64,000 nucleotides of DNA from Eubacterium sp. (GCA_017450645.1 JAFSTE010000031.1:1-64000), one strand, 5' to 3'; positions 16,307-24,436 are shown, counted from the first letter of the stretch. Program-made: numbers and translations. The notes: generated by a model from the sequence alone, not told the origin.

Positions 16307-16426
16307 AATTATGAATTATAAATGATAAATTATGAATTGATGGTGGACTCCGTCCACACCTATTTTATAATGCCCGCGCGGCGAGCGCCCTAAATTCATA
16401 ATTCATAATTCACCATTCATAATTAT
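16307..16426. repeat. Short-repeat-ended intergenic element (copy E2)
   Basis: The left end is iterated AATTATGAATTATAAATG units and the right end the inverted form (ATTCATAATTCATAATTCACC). The core is CCTATTTTATAATGCCCGCG followed by CGGCGAGCGCCC. No gene is present. Core related to those at 11457, 19918 and 40840. Confidence 0.7.
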
Positions 16427-16427
16427 C

Positions 16428-17378
16428 CTAAGGATTAACTACATTCTGAGGGTGACCTTCGAGAAACGCTTTGAGGTTAGCTTCGAGGATTTCGAGGAGC
16501 CTTGCCCTTGTTTCAACCGCAGCCCAGGCGATATGCGGGGTTATAATGCAGTTCTTGGCGCTCAGGAGGGGATTATCCTCGCTCGGCGGCTCAACGCTCA
16601 GCACATCAACGCAGGCGTAGCGGATTCTGTCGCTGTTAAGCGCGTCAGCGAGCGCATCCTCGTCAACTACAGGACCGCGTGAGGTGTTAATAAATATAGC
16701 GCTGCGCTTCATTTTAGCTATAGTGTCTTTATTAATCAGCTTTTCGGTGCTTTCGGTAAGCGGGCAGTGGCAGGTGATTATGTCGGACTCACTTAGCAGC
16801 GTATCAAGAGATACAAAGCTTACATCCTCGCTATCAACAGGGTGCGGAGTGTTCACAAGCACCTTCATACCAAACGCCGTTGCAATATTCGCAACTCGCT
16901 TTCCGATAGAGCCGAAGCCGATTATGCCGATAGTCTTAGAGTCAAGCTCTTCAAGAGGGGACTTCCAGTAACAGAAATCGGGACACGCGCACCAATCTCC
17001 GCTGTGAACGGAGTCGCTGTGAAGCTTTACCTTATTAGTAACCTCTAATATCATAGCGAAAACGAGCTGAGCCACCGCGTTAGTAGAGTACGCGGGGATG
17101 TTCGACACAACGATACCGCGCCTTTTAGCCTCGTGAATATCAATAATATTATAGCCCGTTGACTGAAGACCGACATACTTTAGCTTAGGCAGTTTTGCAA
17201 GCATTTCGTTAGTGATAATTGACTTATTTATAATAATGCAGTCGGCGTCTTTGATGCGGTCATAAATCTCGTCGGGCTCGGTCCTGTCGTAAACCACAAA
17301 GTCGCCGTACTTTTTAAACGGCTCCCATGACAAATCACCGGGATTTGTGCAAACGCCGTCGATGTTAACAATTTTCAT
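16428..17378 (-). CDS. D-2-hydroxyacid dehydrogenase (hydroxypyruvate/glycerate type)
   Basis: 316 residues, NAD(P)-dependent reduction of a 2-keto acid to the D-hydroxyacid. The Rossmann loop is GIIGFGSIGKRVA at about residue 148. The catalytic Arg lies in FINTSRGPVVDE, the Glu in DVLSVEPP and the His in ITPHIAWAA. STGYNIIDI with the following GIVVSNIPAYST is the usual substrate-domain motif. Hydroxypyruvate or glyoxylate is the most likely substrate by similarity, but phenylpyruvate-type activities cannot be excluded. ATG preceded by GAGGTGA. It stands alone, with element E2 at its 3' end. Confidence 0.9.
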   Translation of the reverse strand: MKIVNIDGVCTNPGDLSWEPFKKYGDFVVYDRTEPDEIYDRIKDADCIIINKSIITNEMLAKLPKLKYVGLQSTGYNIIDIHEAKRRGIVVSNIPAYSTNAVAQLVFAMILEVTNKVKLHSDSVHSGDWCACPDFCYWKSPLEELDSKTIGIIGFGSIGKRVANIATAFGMKVLVNTPHPVDSEDVSFVSLDTLLSESDIITCHCPLTESTEKLINKDTIAKMKRSAIFINTSRGPVVDEDALADALNSDRIRYACVDVLSVEPPSEDNPLLSAKNCIITPHIAWAAVETRARLLEILEANLKAFLEGHPQNVVNP

Positions 17379-17434
17379 ATCGTCACCTCACAGAGTAAAT
17401 TATAGTACCATTTATTAAATAAATCAACTTAATA

Positions 17435-17463
17435 TTGAAAGATAGGTAAATATATACTATAAT
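17435..17463 (+). promoter_or_regulatory. Sigma-A-type promoter
   Basis: TTGAAA at 17435, 17-base spacer, TATAAT at 17458, upstream of the amidase gene. Confidence 0.75.
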
Positions 17464-17490
17464 TAATACATAATTATTAATGGTGATTGT

Positions 17491-18165
17491 ATGAAAAAAT
17501 TACTATTAGTAATATTTGTGCTTTGTTTAGTTTTAACTCAAAGCGGCTGTAAAAGAGTAAATTTTACTCAGGGTCAGGCAATTACAACCGGTAGCCGTTA
17601 CACCGTAGTTATAGACGCGGGTCACGGCGGTAAAGACTGCGGCACTATCGGCGCGGACGGTACCGAGGAGAAGGGGATTAACCTCTCTATTGCGCTTTGT
17701 CTTTACGACTTTCTTATGGTTTGCGGAATTGACGCAAGGCTTGTGAGAAGCGACGACAGCGAGCTTTACTACAGCGAAAAAGAAAAGAGCCGTTCCGATT
17801 TATATAACCGTCTTGACTTTGTAAATTCCGTAAAAAATGCGGCGCTTATTTCAATTCATCAGAATCATTTCGAGGACGAAAAAGAGTGGGGATGTCAGGT
17901 TTGGTACTCCAAAAACAACCCCGAAAGCAAGGTAATTGCCGATAATATTTTAGGAAGCGTTAAGCATTTTTTACAGCCCGAAAACGAGCGAGTAAACAAA
18001 GTATCGGACAGCAATTATTACATATTGTATAATGCGCGCGTTCCGTCGGTTATGGTGGAATGCGGATTTATGAGTAATATTAACGAAAATAAACTGTTGC
18101 AAAATACAGATTATCAAAAGAAATTTGCCTTTGCCGTTCTGGCGGGCATATGCGGAGAAGTATAA
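17491..18165 (+). CDS. N-acetylmuramoyl-L-alanine amidase, Amidase_3 (CwlD-like)
   Basis: 224 residues. The N-terminus LLLVIFVLCLVLTQSGC looks like a lipoprotein signal, with Cys at about residue 20. The catalytic domain is the zinc-dependent Amidase_3 fold: VVIDAGHGGKDCGTIG (first His), EEKGINLSIAL (Glu), SIHQNHF (second His) and SVMVECGFMSN (catalytic Glu). It cleaves the bond between muramic acid and the stem peptide outside the membrane. Its size recalls CwlD, which makes muramic-delta-lactam for the spore cortex, fitting a sporulating host. The TAA stop overlaps the ATG of radA. Confidence 0.9.
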   Translation: MKKLLLVIFVLCLVLTQSGCKRVNFTQGQAITTGSRYTVVIDAGHGGKDCGTIGADGTEEKGINLSIALCLYDFLMVCGIDARLVRSDDSELYYSEKEKSRSDLYNRLDFVNSVKNAALISIHQNHFEDEKEWGCQVWYSKNNPESKVIADNILGSVKHFLQPENERVNKVSDSNYYILYNARVPSVMVECGFMSNINENKLLQNTDYQKKFAFAVLAGICGEV

Positions 18166-19529
18166 TGGCTAAAGCAAAAAGTATTTATGTATGCAGCGAG
18201 TGCGGATACGAAAGCGTTAAATGGTACGGTAAGTGTCCGCAGTGCGGCGAGTGGAACACTATGGAGGAAACCGCACCGGCAGTTACCTCAAAGGGAAAGG
18301 GCGTTAAAGTCGCTTCGATTGCGCAGGTACAGCGCCTTACCGAGATTAACAGCGATATCGAAAAGCGCCTTTTAAGCGGTGTCGGCGAGTTTGACAGAGT
18401 GCTCGGAGGCGGTATTGTAGAGGGTAGCCTTATTCTGCTATCGGGCGACCCGGGTATCGGTAAATCCACTATTTTACTCCAAATCTGCCAGAAGCTCGGT
18501 CAAAACAACAGCATACTTTACATCAGCGGTGAGGAAAGCGCCCGCCAGATTAAGCTAAGGGCTAACAGACTCGGCGTAGACACCGAAAACCTCTATATTT
18601 TAGCTGAAACCGATGTTGCAACGATAGTAGAAACGATTAAAGTCGAGAAGCCCGATATGGTGATTATCGACTCGATTCAGACAATGATGATTGACGACGT
18701 TTCGTCCTCGGCGGGCAGCGTAACGCAGGTACGAGAGTGTACTAATGTGTTTATGCACCTTGCTAAAAGCCTTGGTATACCTATATTTATCGTAGGTCAT
18801 GTAAATAAGGACGGCGCTATCGCAGGACCTAAGGTACTCGAGCATATTGTTGATACAGTGCTGTATTTTGAAGGGGAGCGAAACTATTCTTACAGGATAC
18901 TTCGCAGCGCTAAAAACCGCTTTGGCTCGACTAACGAAATAGGCGTGTTCGAGATGACTCAGGAGGGCTTAAAAGAGGTGCAAAACCCGTCTCTTCTGAT
19001 GCTTTCGGGCAGACCTAAGAACACAAGCGGCACCTGCGTTGCGTGCACAATGGAGGGTTCAAGACCGATTTTAGCCGAAGTTCAGGGGCTCGTAACGACT
19101 TCGGGCTTCGGAACTCCGCGCAGAATGAGCACAGGCTTTGATTACAACCGTATGAGTATGATTATTGCGGTGCTTGAAAAGCGCGCGGGCTATGTTTTCG
19201 GCGGTATGGACGCGTATTTAAACGTTGTCGGCGGGCTTAAGCTCTATGAGCCTGCTGCGGATTTAAGCGTAGCTATGGCGCTTATATCGTCCTTAAAAGA
19301 CACTGTAGTTAACGACAACACCCTCGCATTCGGCGAAATCGGACTTGCGGGGGAGATAAGGGCTGTAAACAACTGCGAACAGAGAATTAACGAAGCGTCA
19401 CGACTCGGATTTACAAAATGCGTAATACCGTTTCATAATTATAAATCGTTATCTAAAGAAATTAAAACGAGTATGGACATCGTACCGGTACGAACAATCC
19501 GCGCAGCGTTCGAGGCGGTAACGGAGTAA
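18165..19529 (+). CDS. radA: DNA repair protein RadA (Sms)
   Basis: 454 residues, a RecA-like ATPase that drives branch migration of recombination intermediates. An N-terminal C4 zinc finger (CSECGYESVKWYGKCPQCGEW, two CxxC pairs) is followed by the Walker A loop GDPGIGKST, the RadA-specific KNRFGSTNEIGVFEM motif, and a Lon-like C-terminal domain (DLSVAMALISSLKD, GEIGLAGEIRAV). The start at 18165 overlaps the amidase stop (TAATG) and puts the zinc finger right at the N-terminus; an in-frame ATG 15 bases upstream is less likely. Confidence 0.96.
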   Translation: MAKAKSIYVCSECGYESVKWYGKCPQCGEWNTMEETAPAVTSKGKGVKVASIAQVQRLTEINSDIEKRLLSGVGEFDRVLGGGIVEGSLILLSGDPGIGKSTILLQICQKLGQNNSILYISGEESARQIKLRANRLGVDTENLYILAETDVATIVETIKVEKPDMVIIDSIQTMMIDDVSSSAGSVTQVRECTNVFMHLAKSLGIPIFIVGHVNKDGAIAGPKVLEHIVDTVLYFEGERNYSYRILRSAKNRFGSTNEIGVFEMTQEGLKEVQNPSLLMLSGRPKNTSGTCVACTMEGSRPILAEVQGLVTTSGFGTPRRMSTGFDYNRMSMIIAVLEKRAGYVFGGMDAYLNVVGGLKLYEPAADLSVAMALISSLKDTVVNDNTLAFGEIGLAGEIRAVNNCEQRINEASRLGFTKCVIPFHNYKSLSKEIKTSMDIVPVRTIRAAFEAVTE

Positions 19530-19538
19530 GGAGGGCTT

Positions 19539-19613
19539 ATGCCGTACATTATTATACTTGTAATAGTAATTGCGTTTATCGTAATCGCAGTGCGACAATC
19601 TAAACAAAAATAG
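19539..19613 (+). CDS. 24-residue membrane peptide
   Basis: A very short gene with a strong Shine-Dalgarno site (TAAGGAGGG) overlapping the end of radA and an ATG 9 bases after the radA stop. The product is MPYIIILVIVIAFIVIAV followed by RQSKQK: a single hydrophobic helix with a positively charged tail, so inside-facing at the C-terminus. Such peptides can be membrane regulators or type I toxins. Nothing in the context decides, and no antisense RNA is evident. Confidence 0.5.
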   Translation: MPYIIILVIVIAFIVIAVRQSKQK

Positions 19614-19917
19614 CCCTTAGCAGGGCAGAAACGACCTCATCAAAAATTATAAGCAATTTCGTAAAATTAATATTTTGCGAAGTAGAGGGGAGTTTTAAAA
19701 CGAAATCAGCTATATATACTCAAAAGCGCGTAAATAAAGGCTATAACACTGTTTTAAGGTGTTGTAGCCTGTTTTTGTTAAAATATACTCTGCTCTGGAG
19801 ACGATAGAAATTTTTTAAACATATAATTGTATTAAACGCTTGCTGTTATTCGATGATTTAGAATTCGTTTATTTATTATATACGAGTGACCGGAGCATTT
19901 TATTCTTATAATTGGTA
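19614..19917. other. Intergenic region without a recognised gene
   Basis: AT-rich. It contains an inverted repeat (TTCGTAAAAT ... ATTTTGCGAA, 19658-19681) and the terminator at 19738. I see no coding frame or known RNA. Confidence 0.6.
19738..19780 (+). terminator. Intrinsic terminator
   Basis: AGGCTATAACAC/GTGTTGTAGCCT stem followed by GTTTTTGTT; a likely end of the amidase-radA transcript. Confidence 0.8.
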
Positions 19918-20030
19918 TTAAGTTTTAAGTGTTAAGCGTTAAGCTTTTGGTTACTCGCTTCGCTCAGACAATATAATGGGTGCGGGTGTCCTGCCATTAA
20001 GCTTAAAGCTTAATGCTCTGAGCTTAAAAC
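19918..20030. repeat. Short-repeat-ended intergenic element (copy E3)
   Basis: Iterated TTAAG units (TTAAGTTTTAAGTGTTAAGC) at the left and inverted CTTAAAGCTTAATG ... CTTAAAAC at the right surround the core GGTTACTCGCTTCGCTCAGACAATATAAT (split: 19950-19978). The left half matches the reverse complement of the element near 40930-40980. Confidence 0.7.
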
Positions 20031-20066
20031 CTTATAAATTTATTTCGATAAAAATTTAAGTTTTTC

Positions 20067-20095
20067 TTGCAAATGGTTCTTCCCTTTGGTATTAT
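20067..20095 (+). promoter_or_regulatory. Sigma-A-type promoter
   Basis: TTGCAA at 20067, 17-base spacer, TATTAT at 20090, upstream of the recombinase. Confidence 0.65.
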
Positions 20096-20142
20096 AGTTT
20101 TGTAATTCCCTAAAAGTTTTGCGAAATTGAGAGGTGTTCCCT

Positions 20143-21126
20143 TTGAAACGTGAAGATTTTTATAAACTGCCAATGCTCGTTCAGGATTACCTGATTTATA
20201 TTGAGGCTATTAAAGGTCACAGCGAGCTTTCGGTAACCGAATATGCTAACGATTTAAAGAATTTCTTTATCTATATTGCCCGCCACAAGGGCTTGTATCC
20301 TAAGTCCTGCGAGGACTCGGAGATTGATTTAACTACAATCGACCTTGCTTTTATTAAGACTATTACGCTTAACGACGCGTATCAGTACATTATTTACTGT
20401 CGTAATGTGCGTAAAAATAACGAGGCTACTCGAGCTCGTAAAGTCGTTGCAATCAGGCGCTTTTTCTCTTATTTAACGGATAATCAGGGGCTTTTGGAGG
20501 TCAACCCTATGAAGAACCTCGACACGCCTAAAATCAAAAAATCCCTGCCGAAATACCTGACTTTAGAGGAAGCGCAAAGGCTTCTTGCGGCGGTTGACGG
20601 TAAGTTTAAGGAGCGCGACTACGCTATTATTACGCTGTTTTTAAACTGCGGTATGCGACTCAGCGAGCTTGTAAGCATTGATTATAACGATATTCGCTCG
20701 GATAACACGCTCGTAATTACCGGTAAGGGCAACAAAGAGCGTACAATTTACCTTAATAACGCCTGTATTGACGCTATTAACGAGTATCGCAAGGTTCGCC
20801 CGAACGAAGGAGTCAAGGACAGAGCCCTGTTTCTGAGCGCGAGAAATCAGCGAATTAACCCGCGCACAATCGAAATTATGGTTAATAACAACCTCGAAAA
20901 AGCAGGTCTCGGCGGACGCGGGCTGTCCGTACACAAGCTAAGGCATACGGCGGCAACGCTTATGTACCAGCACGGTAATGTTGATGTTCTTCTTTTAAAA
21001 GAGATTTTAGGCCACGAAAACCTCGGCACTACCGAAATTTATACACATATAGCCTCCGACGCTACTAAAGCTGCGGTTGAATCTAACCCGCTTGCTAACA
21101 ATAAAGCGCCAAAGGCTAACACTTAA
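20143..21126 (+). CDS. Tyrosine recombinase, XerC/XerD-like
   Basis: About 327 residues. The N-terminal SAM-like DNA-binding domain (YLIYIEAIKGHSELSVTEYANDL) is followed by the catalytic domain with the full set of residues: Arg in CGMRLSELVSI, Lys in TGKGNKERTIYL, HxxR in HKLRHTAATL, His in LGHENLGTTE and the Tyr nucleophile in IYTHIA. This fits chromosome-dimer resolution at dif, but phage-type relatives look similar. I place the start at TTG 20143 because GAGGTG at 20131 spaces well to it. The alternative is that the GTG at 20134 is itself the start. It converges on the spoIIM-like gene, and the two stops overlap by 4 bases. Confidence 0.85.
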   Translation: MKREDFYKLPMLVQDYLIYIEAIKGHSELSVTEYANDLKNFFIYIARHKGLYPKSCEDSEIDLTTIDLAFIKTITLNDAYQYIIYCRNVRKNNEATRARKVVAIRRFFSYLTDNQGLLEVNPMKNLDTPKIKKSLPKYLTLEEAQRLLAAVDGKFKERDYAIITLFLNCGMRLSELVSIDYNDIRSDNTLVITGKGNKERTIYLNNACIDAINEYRKVRPNEGVKDRALFLSARNQRINPRTIEIMVNNNLEKAGLGGRGLSVHKLRHTAATLMYQHGNVDVLLLKEILGHENLGTTEIYTHIASDATKAAVESNPLANNKAPKANT

Positions 21127-21731
21127 TTTAATATAATTATCTCTTTTAACATTATAGTTAATGTTGAATTGATTAGCGCGATTAAGGTCACTGCGAGTGC
21201 ATATACAAGGTATTTTGTAAGCAGTGACTTTATTTCTTTAGCGCTCCCCTGCTCCTTGCCGGACGCGGATTTATATATCATACTGCTGAGCTTTATGCTT
21301 ATATCTATAGTGTAAATCAGCACTGTCATCAGCGCTGCACCCTCGGGAATTATCATTAAAATACTGTAGGCAAAGCCCTTAAAGGCGAAATTTACATAAA
21401 AATAAGCGATTTTAAGCCCTAAAAACAGTCCCGAAAACAGCGAAACGCCGTAAATTACAGAAAATCCGACAATACAAAGTCCGAGCAGGATACACACCAT
21501 AAAGACCGAAAAATACAGCGAAAAATTACTGAAAAACAGCCGTAAAAAGTCGCCTTTTGCGCCTAAGAACAACTCTTTCATCGCTTTAGTAGCGGAGGTG
21601 CTGTTAACTAAAAAGTACAAAAAGCTTCCGAAAACAAGCCCGCAGGAGTAAAAAATAAGCGAATAAAGGGTGCCTTTTTCCTTATCTATAAGGTCGGTTA
21701 CGGAAAAACCGGATAAATCGGGCTTATTCAT
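21123..21731 (-). CDS. SpoIIM-like integral membrane protein
   Basis: 202 residues with about five hydrophobic segments (LYSLIFYSCGLVFGSFLYFL, VFMVCILLGLCIVGFSVIYG, and three more). The size and the central GLFLGLKIAYF/YSILMIIPEG region fit the stage II sporulation protein M family. In Bacillus, SpoIIM joins SpoIID and SpoIIP in the peptidoglycan-remodelling complex that drives engulfment. In Bacillus spoIIM also lies near a xer gene, and a Xer-like recombinase is the convergent neighbour here. The ATG overlaps the stop of the upstream membrane gene (ATGA). Confidence 0.7.
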   Translation of the reverse strand: MNKPDLSGFSVTDLIDKEKGTLYSLIFYSCGLVFGSFLYFLVNSTSATKAMKELFLGAKGDFLRLFFSNFSLYFSVFMVCILLGLCIVGFSVIYGVSLFSGLFLGLKIAYFYVNFAFKGFAYSILMIIPEGAALMTVLIYTIDISIKLSSMIYKSASGKEQGSAKEIKSLLTKYLVYALAVTLIALINSTLTIMLKEIIILN

Positions 21732-22132
21732 ATTTTAAACCTTGATTTTCGCGTTCTGTTTACTGCGAGTATGCCGAAAAGCGCACCGATAAGCACGATA
21801 ATTACGCACTTAATTACGAAAAATAAGAAGCTGTTTTCGTTAAAAATCATATTTACAAGGCTGTAAAAAAGCAGCGGTATCTGGGCAGCTATTCCGAGCA
21901 GCGCGCCGCTGTTTTTAACCCCGTAAACCGACACAAACGCTGTTATTGCAGCGACTGCGGCGCATACGATAACGGATAAGAATATGTTTAAATCAAGGTC
22001 TAAATCGAGATTATAGACCACTAGGGTTAGTAAATATGTAACGACCGAAATCGAAATAAGCGTAGATAAAACTACTTTAATTACAAATTTTAAGAGCAGG
22101 TTTTGGCTGCCCCTGGTTTCTATTTTTTTCAT
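21728..22132 (-). CDS. TIGR04086-like membrane protein
   Basis: 134 residues with four predicted membrane helices (VVLSTLISISVVTYLLTLVV, IFLSVIVCAAVAAITAFVSV, LLGIAAQIPLLFYSLVNMIF, FVIKCVIIVLIGALFGILAV). Length, topology and position directly after yajC fit the TIGR04086 family of Firmicutes; function unknown. The ATG follows a hairpin with a T-rich tail, and the only G-rich site for ribosomes (GGGGG) is in that hairpin's 3' arm. The stop overlaps the start of the spoIIM-like gene. Confidence 0.65.
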   Translation of the reverse strand: MKKIETRGSQNLLLKFVIKVVLSTLISISVVTYLLTLVVYNLDLDLDLNIFLSVIVCAAVAAITAFVSVYGVKNSGALLGIAAQIPLLFYSLVNMIFNENSFLFFVIKCVIIVLIGALFGILAVNRTRKSRFKI

Positions 22133-22139
22133 AAAAATT

Positions 22140-22169
22140 CCCCCGAATACATTAATGAGTATTCGAGGG
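22140..22169 (-). promoter_or_regulatory. Hairpin between yajC and the TIGR04086-like gene
   Basis: On the minus strand CCCTCGAATAC ... GTATTCGGGGG forms an 11-bp hairpin followed by AATTTTT and the next start codon. It may act as a partial terminator and hide the ribosome-binding site. Confidence 0.65.
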
Positions 22170-22186
22170 AGTTCTTATTTATTACA

Positions 22187-22627
22187 TTATTTTTCGATTT
22201 TTTCCTCAACTTCTTTAGCTGAATCAGAAATCTGCTTTTCTTTCTTATCCTTTTTGCTCTTAGCAGCTTCGCGTGCAGCCTCAACTTCTTTTCTGTGCTG
22301 CTCGGTCTTGGTAACATTAGTGTTAACAGCCCATCTCTGAAGCTTCATCTTAGTTCTGTCGGCACCGGTTTCGATAACGATATCCTCTTCACGGATTGTA
22401 ACAACCTTACCTACAATACCGCCGATTGTGATAATCTCGTCGCCGATTTCAAGCGAGGAGCGCATTTCCTGCTCTTCCTTCTGGCGCTTTTTCTGCGGTC
22501 TAATCATCATAAAGTACATAACGCCGACAAGTACAACCATAAGGATAATATAGCTGTACGAGCCGCCCTGCTGTGAGCCCGAGCCGCCGCCCTGCTGCAA
22601 CATCTGCGAAAGTAAAAATGTATTCAT
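22187..22627 (-). CDS. yajC: Preprotein translocase subunit YajC
   Basis: 146 residues. One membrane helix near the N-terminus (YSYIILMVVLVGVMYFMMI) is followed by the family signature RPQKKRQKEEQEM and a small basic/acidic domain (GDEIITIGGIVGKVVTI). YajC joins SecDF beside SecYEG. The C-terminal tail (~45 residues) is highly charged and longer than in E. coli YajC. It sits directly downstream of tgt, the classical tgt-yajC arrangement. ATG preceded by TTGGAGG. Confidence 0.95.
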   Translation of the reverse strand: MNTFLLSQMLQQGGGSGSQQGGSYSYIILMVVLVGVMYFMMIRPQKKRQKEEQEMRSSLEIGDEIITIGGIVGKVVTIREEDIVIETGADRTKMKLQRWAVNTNVTKTEQHRKEVEAAREAAKSKKDKKEKQISDSAKEVEEKIEK

Positions 22628-22695
22628 ATTAATTCCTCCAATTAATTTAACTTATTAGATTATATAGTAATTGGCTCAATAATGCAAGGATTATT

Positions 22696-23829
22696 TTATA
22701 TTCTTGTATCAAGCTTGTCAACATACTCTTTTTTATAATCTTCAAACGAGCCGTTTTCGATATTATAACGGATTTCTGCCATTAAATTGTTATAAAAATA
22801 CAGGTTATGCATTACCGCAAGGCGCATACCGAGAATTTCGCCCGCTTTAAAGAGGTGTCGGATGTAGCTCTTGGAGTAGTTTTGGCAAACAGGACAGTTA
22901 CACTCCTCGTCAATCGGCGTGTCGTCGTACGCGTACTTAGCGTTATTAAGGTTAATTACGCCCTTTTTGGTAAATAGCTGACCGTGGCGAGCGTTTCTCG
23001 AGGGCATAACGCAGTCGAAAAGGTCGACTCCCCTGCTGACAGCTTCAATAATATTACCGGGTGTGCCTACACCCATAAGGTAACGCGGCTTGTCCTTAGG
23101 CGCATAAGGCTCAACGGCGCTTATAACGCGGTACATCTCCTCCTTAGGCTCGCCAACGGCGAGTCCGCCGATAGCGTAACCGTCAAGGTCGAGCTTTGCA
23201 ATCTCTTTCATATGCTCGATTCTCAGGTCGTCATAGGTGCAGCCCTGATTAATGCCAAACAAAAGCTGTTGACGGTTAATCGTGGTTTCAAGCGAATTAA
23301 GTCTTTCCATCTCCGCCTTGCAACGCTCAAGCCACCTGAGCGTCCTGCCGCAGGCTTCTTTAGCGTATTCGTACTTAGCAGGGTTTTCAACACATTCGTC
23401 AAACGCCATAGCGATAGTAGAGCCGAGATTCGACTGAATCTGCATACTCTCCTCGGGTCCCATAAAGATTTTTTTACCGTCGATATGAGAGTTAAAGGTC
23501 ACGCCTTCCTCTTTAATCTTATTGAGCTTTGCGAGCGAAAACACCTGAAATCCGCCCGAATCGGTGAGTATCGGACGGATCCAATTTGTAAATTTATGCA
23601 GTCCGCCCATATCTCGCACAAGCTCGTCGTTAGGTCTGACGTGCAGGTGGTAGGTGTTACAAAGCATTATCTGCGCACCCACATCCTCAAGGTCGCGTGT
23701 GCTGAGTCCGCCCTTAATCGCAGCAGAGGTCGCAACATTCATAAAGCACGGTGTTTGTACTGTACCGTGTACGGTTTCAAAGGTTGCGCGCCTTGCGGTA
23801 TTTTCTTGTTTTAATAACGTAAATTTCAT
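22696..23829 (-). CDS. tgt: Queuine tRNA-ribosyltransferase
   Basis: 377 residues. It exchanges guanine-34 of GUN-anticodon tRNAs for preQ1, a step in queuosine synthesis. Visible are the base-binding motif DSGGFQVFSL, the Asp nucleophile in DLFDCVMPSRNARHG, and the zinc site CNCPVCQNYSKSYIRHLF. The start at 23829 (MKFTLLKQENTARRATFET) is where the family begins and has AAGGA upstream; an in-frame ATG 96 bases further upstream runs into the toxin gene and is not used. Its usual partner queA lies upstream, separated by a toxin-antitoxin pair. Confidence 0.96.
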   Translation of the reverse strand: MKFTLLKQENTARRATFETVHGTVQTPCFMNVATSAAIKGGLSTRDLEDVGAQIMLCNTYHLHVRPNDELVRDMGGLHKFTNWIRPILTDSGGFQVFSLAKLNKIKEEGVTFNSHIDGKKIFMGPEESMQIQSNLGSTIAMAFDECVENPAKYEYAKEACGRTLRWLERCKAEMERLNSLETTINRQQLLFGINQGCTYDDLRIEHMKEIAKLDLDGYAIGGLAVGEPKEEMYRVISAVEPYAPKDKPRYLMGVGTPGNIIEAVSRGVDLFDCVMPSRNARHGQLFTKKGVINLNNAKYAYDDTPIDEECNCPVCQNYSKSYIRHLFKAGEILGMRLAVMHNLYFYNNLMAEIRYNIENGSFEDYKKEYVDKLDTRI

Positions 23830-23848
23830 AACAAATCCTTTAAACAAA

Positions 23849-23869
23849 GGTGCAAGAATTTCTTGCACC
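23849..23869 (-). terminator. Hairpin between toxin gene and tgt
   Basis: A near-perfect palindrome GGTGCAAGAA/TTCTTGCACC lies in the 46-base gap, followed on the minus strand by TTTGTTT. It is a weak terminator or processing site after the toxin gene. Confidence 0.5.
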
Positions 23870-23875
23870 ATAACA

Positions 23876-24157
23876 TTATTTAAACAGGTCGCTGTGTGTT
23901 CCGGTACGAAGTAGTTCGAGGACAAGCCTGTCCGAATACACTTTATAAATCAGCAACCAGTCAGGTTTTATATGACATTCACGCACATTGTTGCCTTTTG
24001 CATAGTTAGTCAGAGCGTGGTCACGATACTTGTCCGGCAGCTTCTTTTCATCAGATAACATTCTGATTACTTCAAATAATTCGTCAAGATTATAATTCCT
24101 TTTTACAGCAAGTTTATAGTCCTTTTTGAACTGTCCTGTATATTCAACTTTAAGCAT
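23876..24157 (-). CDS. YafQ/RelE-family toxin
   Basis: 93 residues, the size of YafQ-type mRNA endonucleases that cut mRNA on the ribosome. The fold is recognisable from VEYTGQFKKDYKLAVKR at the start, ALTNYAKGNNVRECHIKPDWLLIYKV in the centre and LELLRTGTHSDLF at the end, which contains the His and Phe typical of YafQ active sites. It overlaps the antitoxin gene by 8 bases, so translation is coupled. Product activity is inferred from the family. Confidence 0.9.
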   Translation of the reverse strand: MLKVEYTGQFKKDYKLAVKRNYNLDELFEVIRMLSDEKKLPDKYRDHALTNYAKGNNVRECHIKPDWLLIYKVYSDRLVLELLRTGTHSDLFK

Positions 24158-24416
24158 TTAACGACTCCATTAATTCTTCAACAGAATCAAAAGGTCCGTA
24201 AACGTCCTCACCGTTCTCCGCCTTTTCTATAGTTGCAAGGGTTACGGAATTAGGAACTTCTGTTGTTATTTCAAACGGAATTCTGTGTTCTCTGACAACG
24301 GTTTTTGCAAACATATTAAATGCGGAGCTTACAGAAATACCTATTTCTTCACAAAAAGCGTTAAACTGCTTTTTTGTATTTTCGTCCATACGAATATTTA
24401 CATTAGTTTGTGCCAT
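24150..24416 (-). CDS. RelB/DinJ-family antitoxin
   Basis: 88 residues. The N-terminus (TNVNIRMDENTKKQFNAFCEE, then IGISVSSAFNMFAKTVV) is the ribbon-helix-helix DNA-binding domain of DinJ. The C-terminal part is acidic and should wrap the toxin. The start at 24416 (MAQTN) is chosen because AAAGGCGG precedes it; an ATG 18 bases upstream lacks a site. Transcription starts at a consensus promoter overlapped by a perfect 9-base inverted repeat, the probable autoregulatory operator. Confidence 0.9.
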   Translation of the reverse strand: MAQTNVNIRMDENTKKQFNAFCEEIGISVSSAFNMFAKTVVREHRIPFEITTEVPNSVTLATIEKAENGEDVYGPFDSVEELMESLNA

Positions 24417-24436
24417 AATAACGCCGCCTTTCAACT

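Noticed and set aside
22984-23814. 276-codon frame opposite tgt
   Set aside because: Antisense shadow of a clear tgt gene; no ribosome site or family features.
23830-23925. Longer tgt starting inside the toxin gene
   Set aside because: The extra 32 residues match no Tgt family member and overlap yafQ; the internal ATG has the ribosome site.
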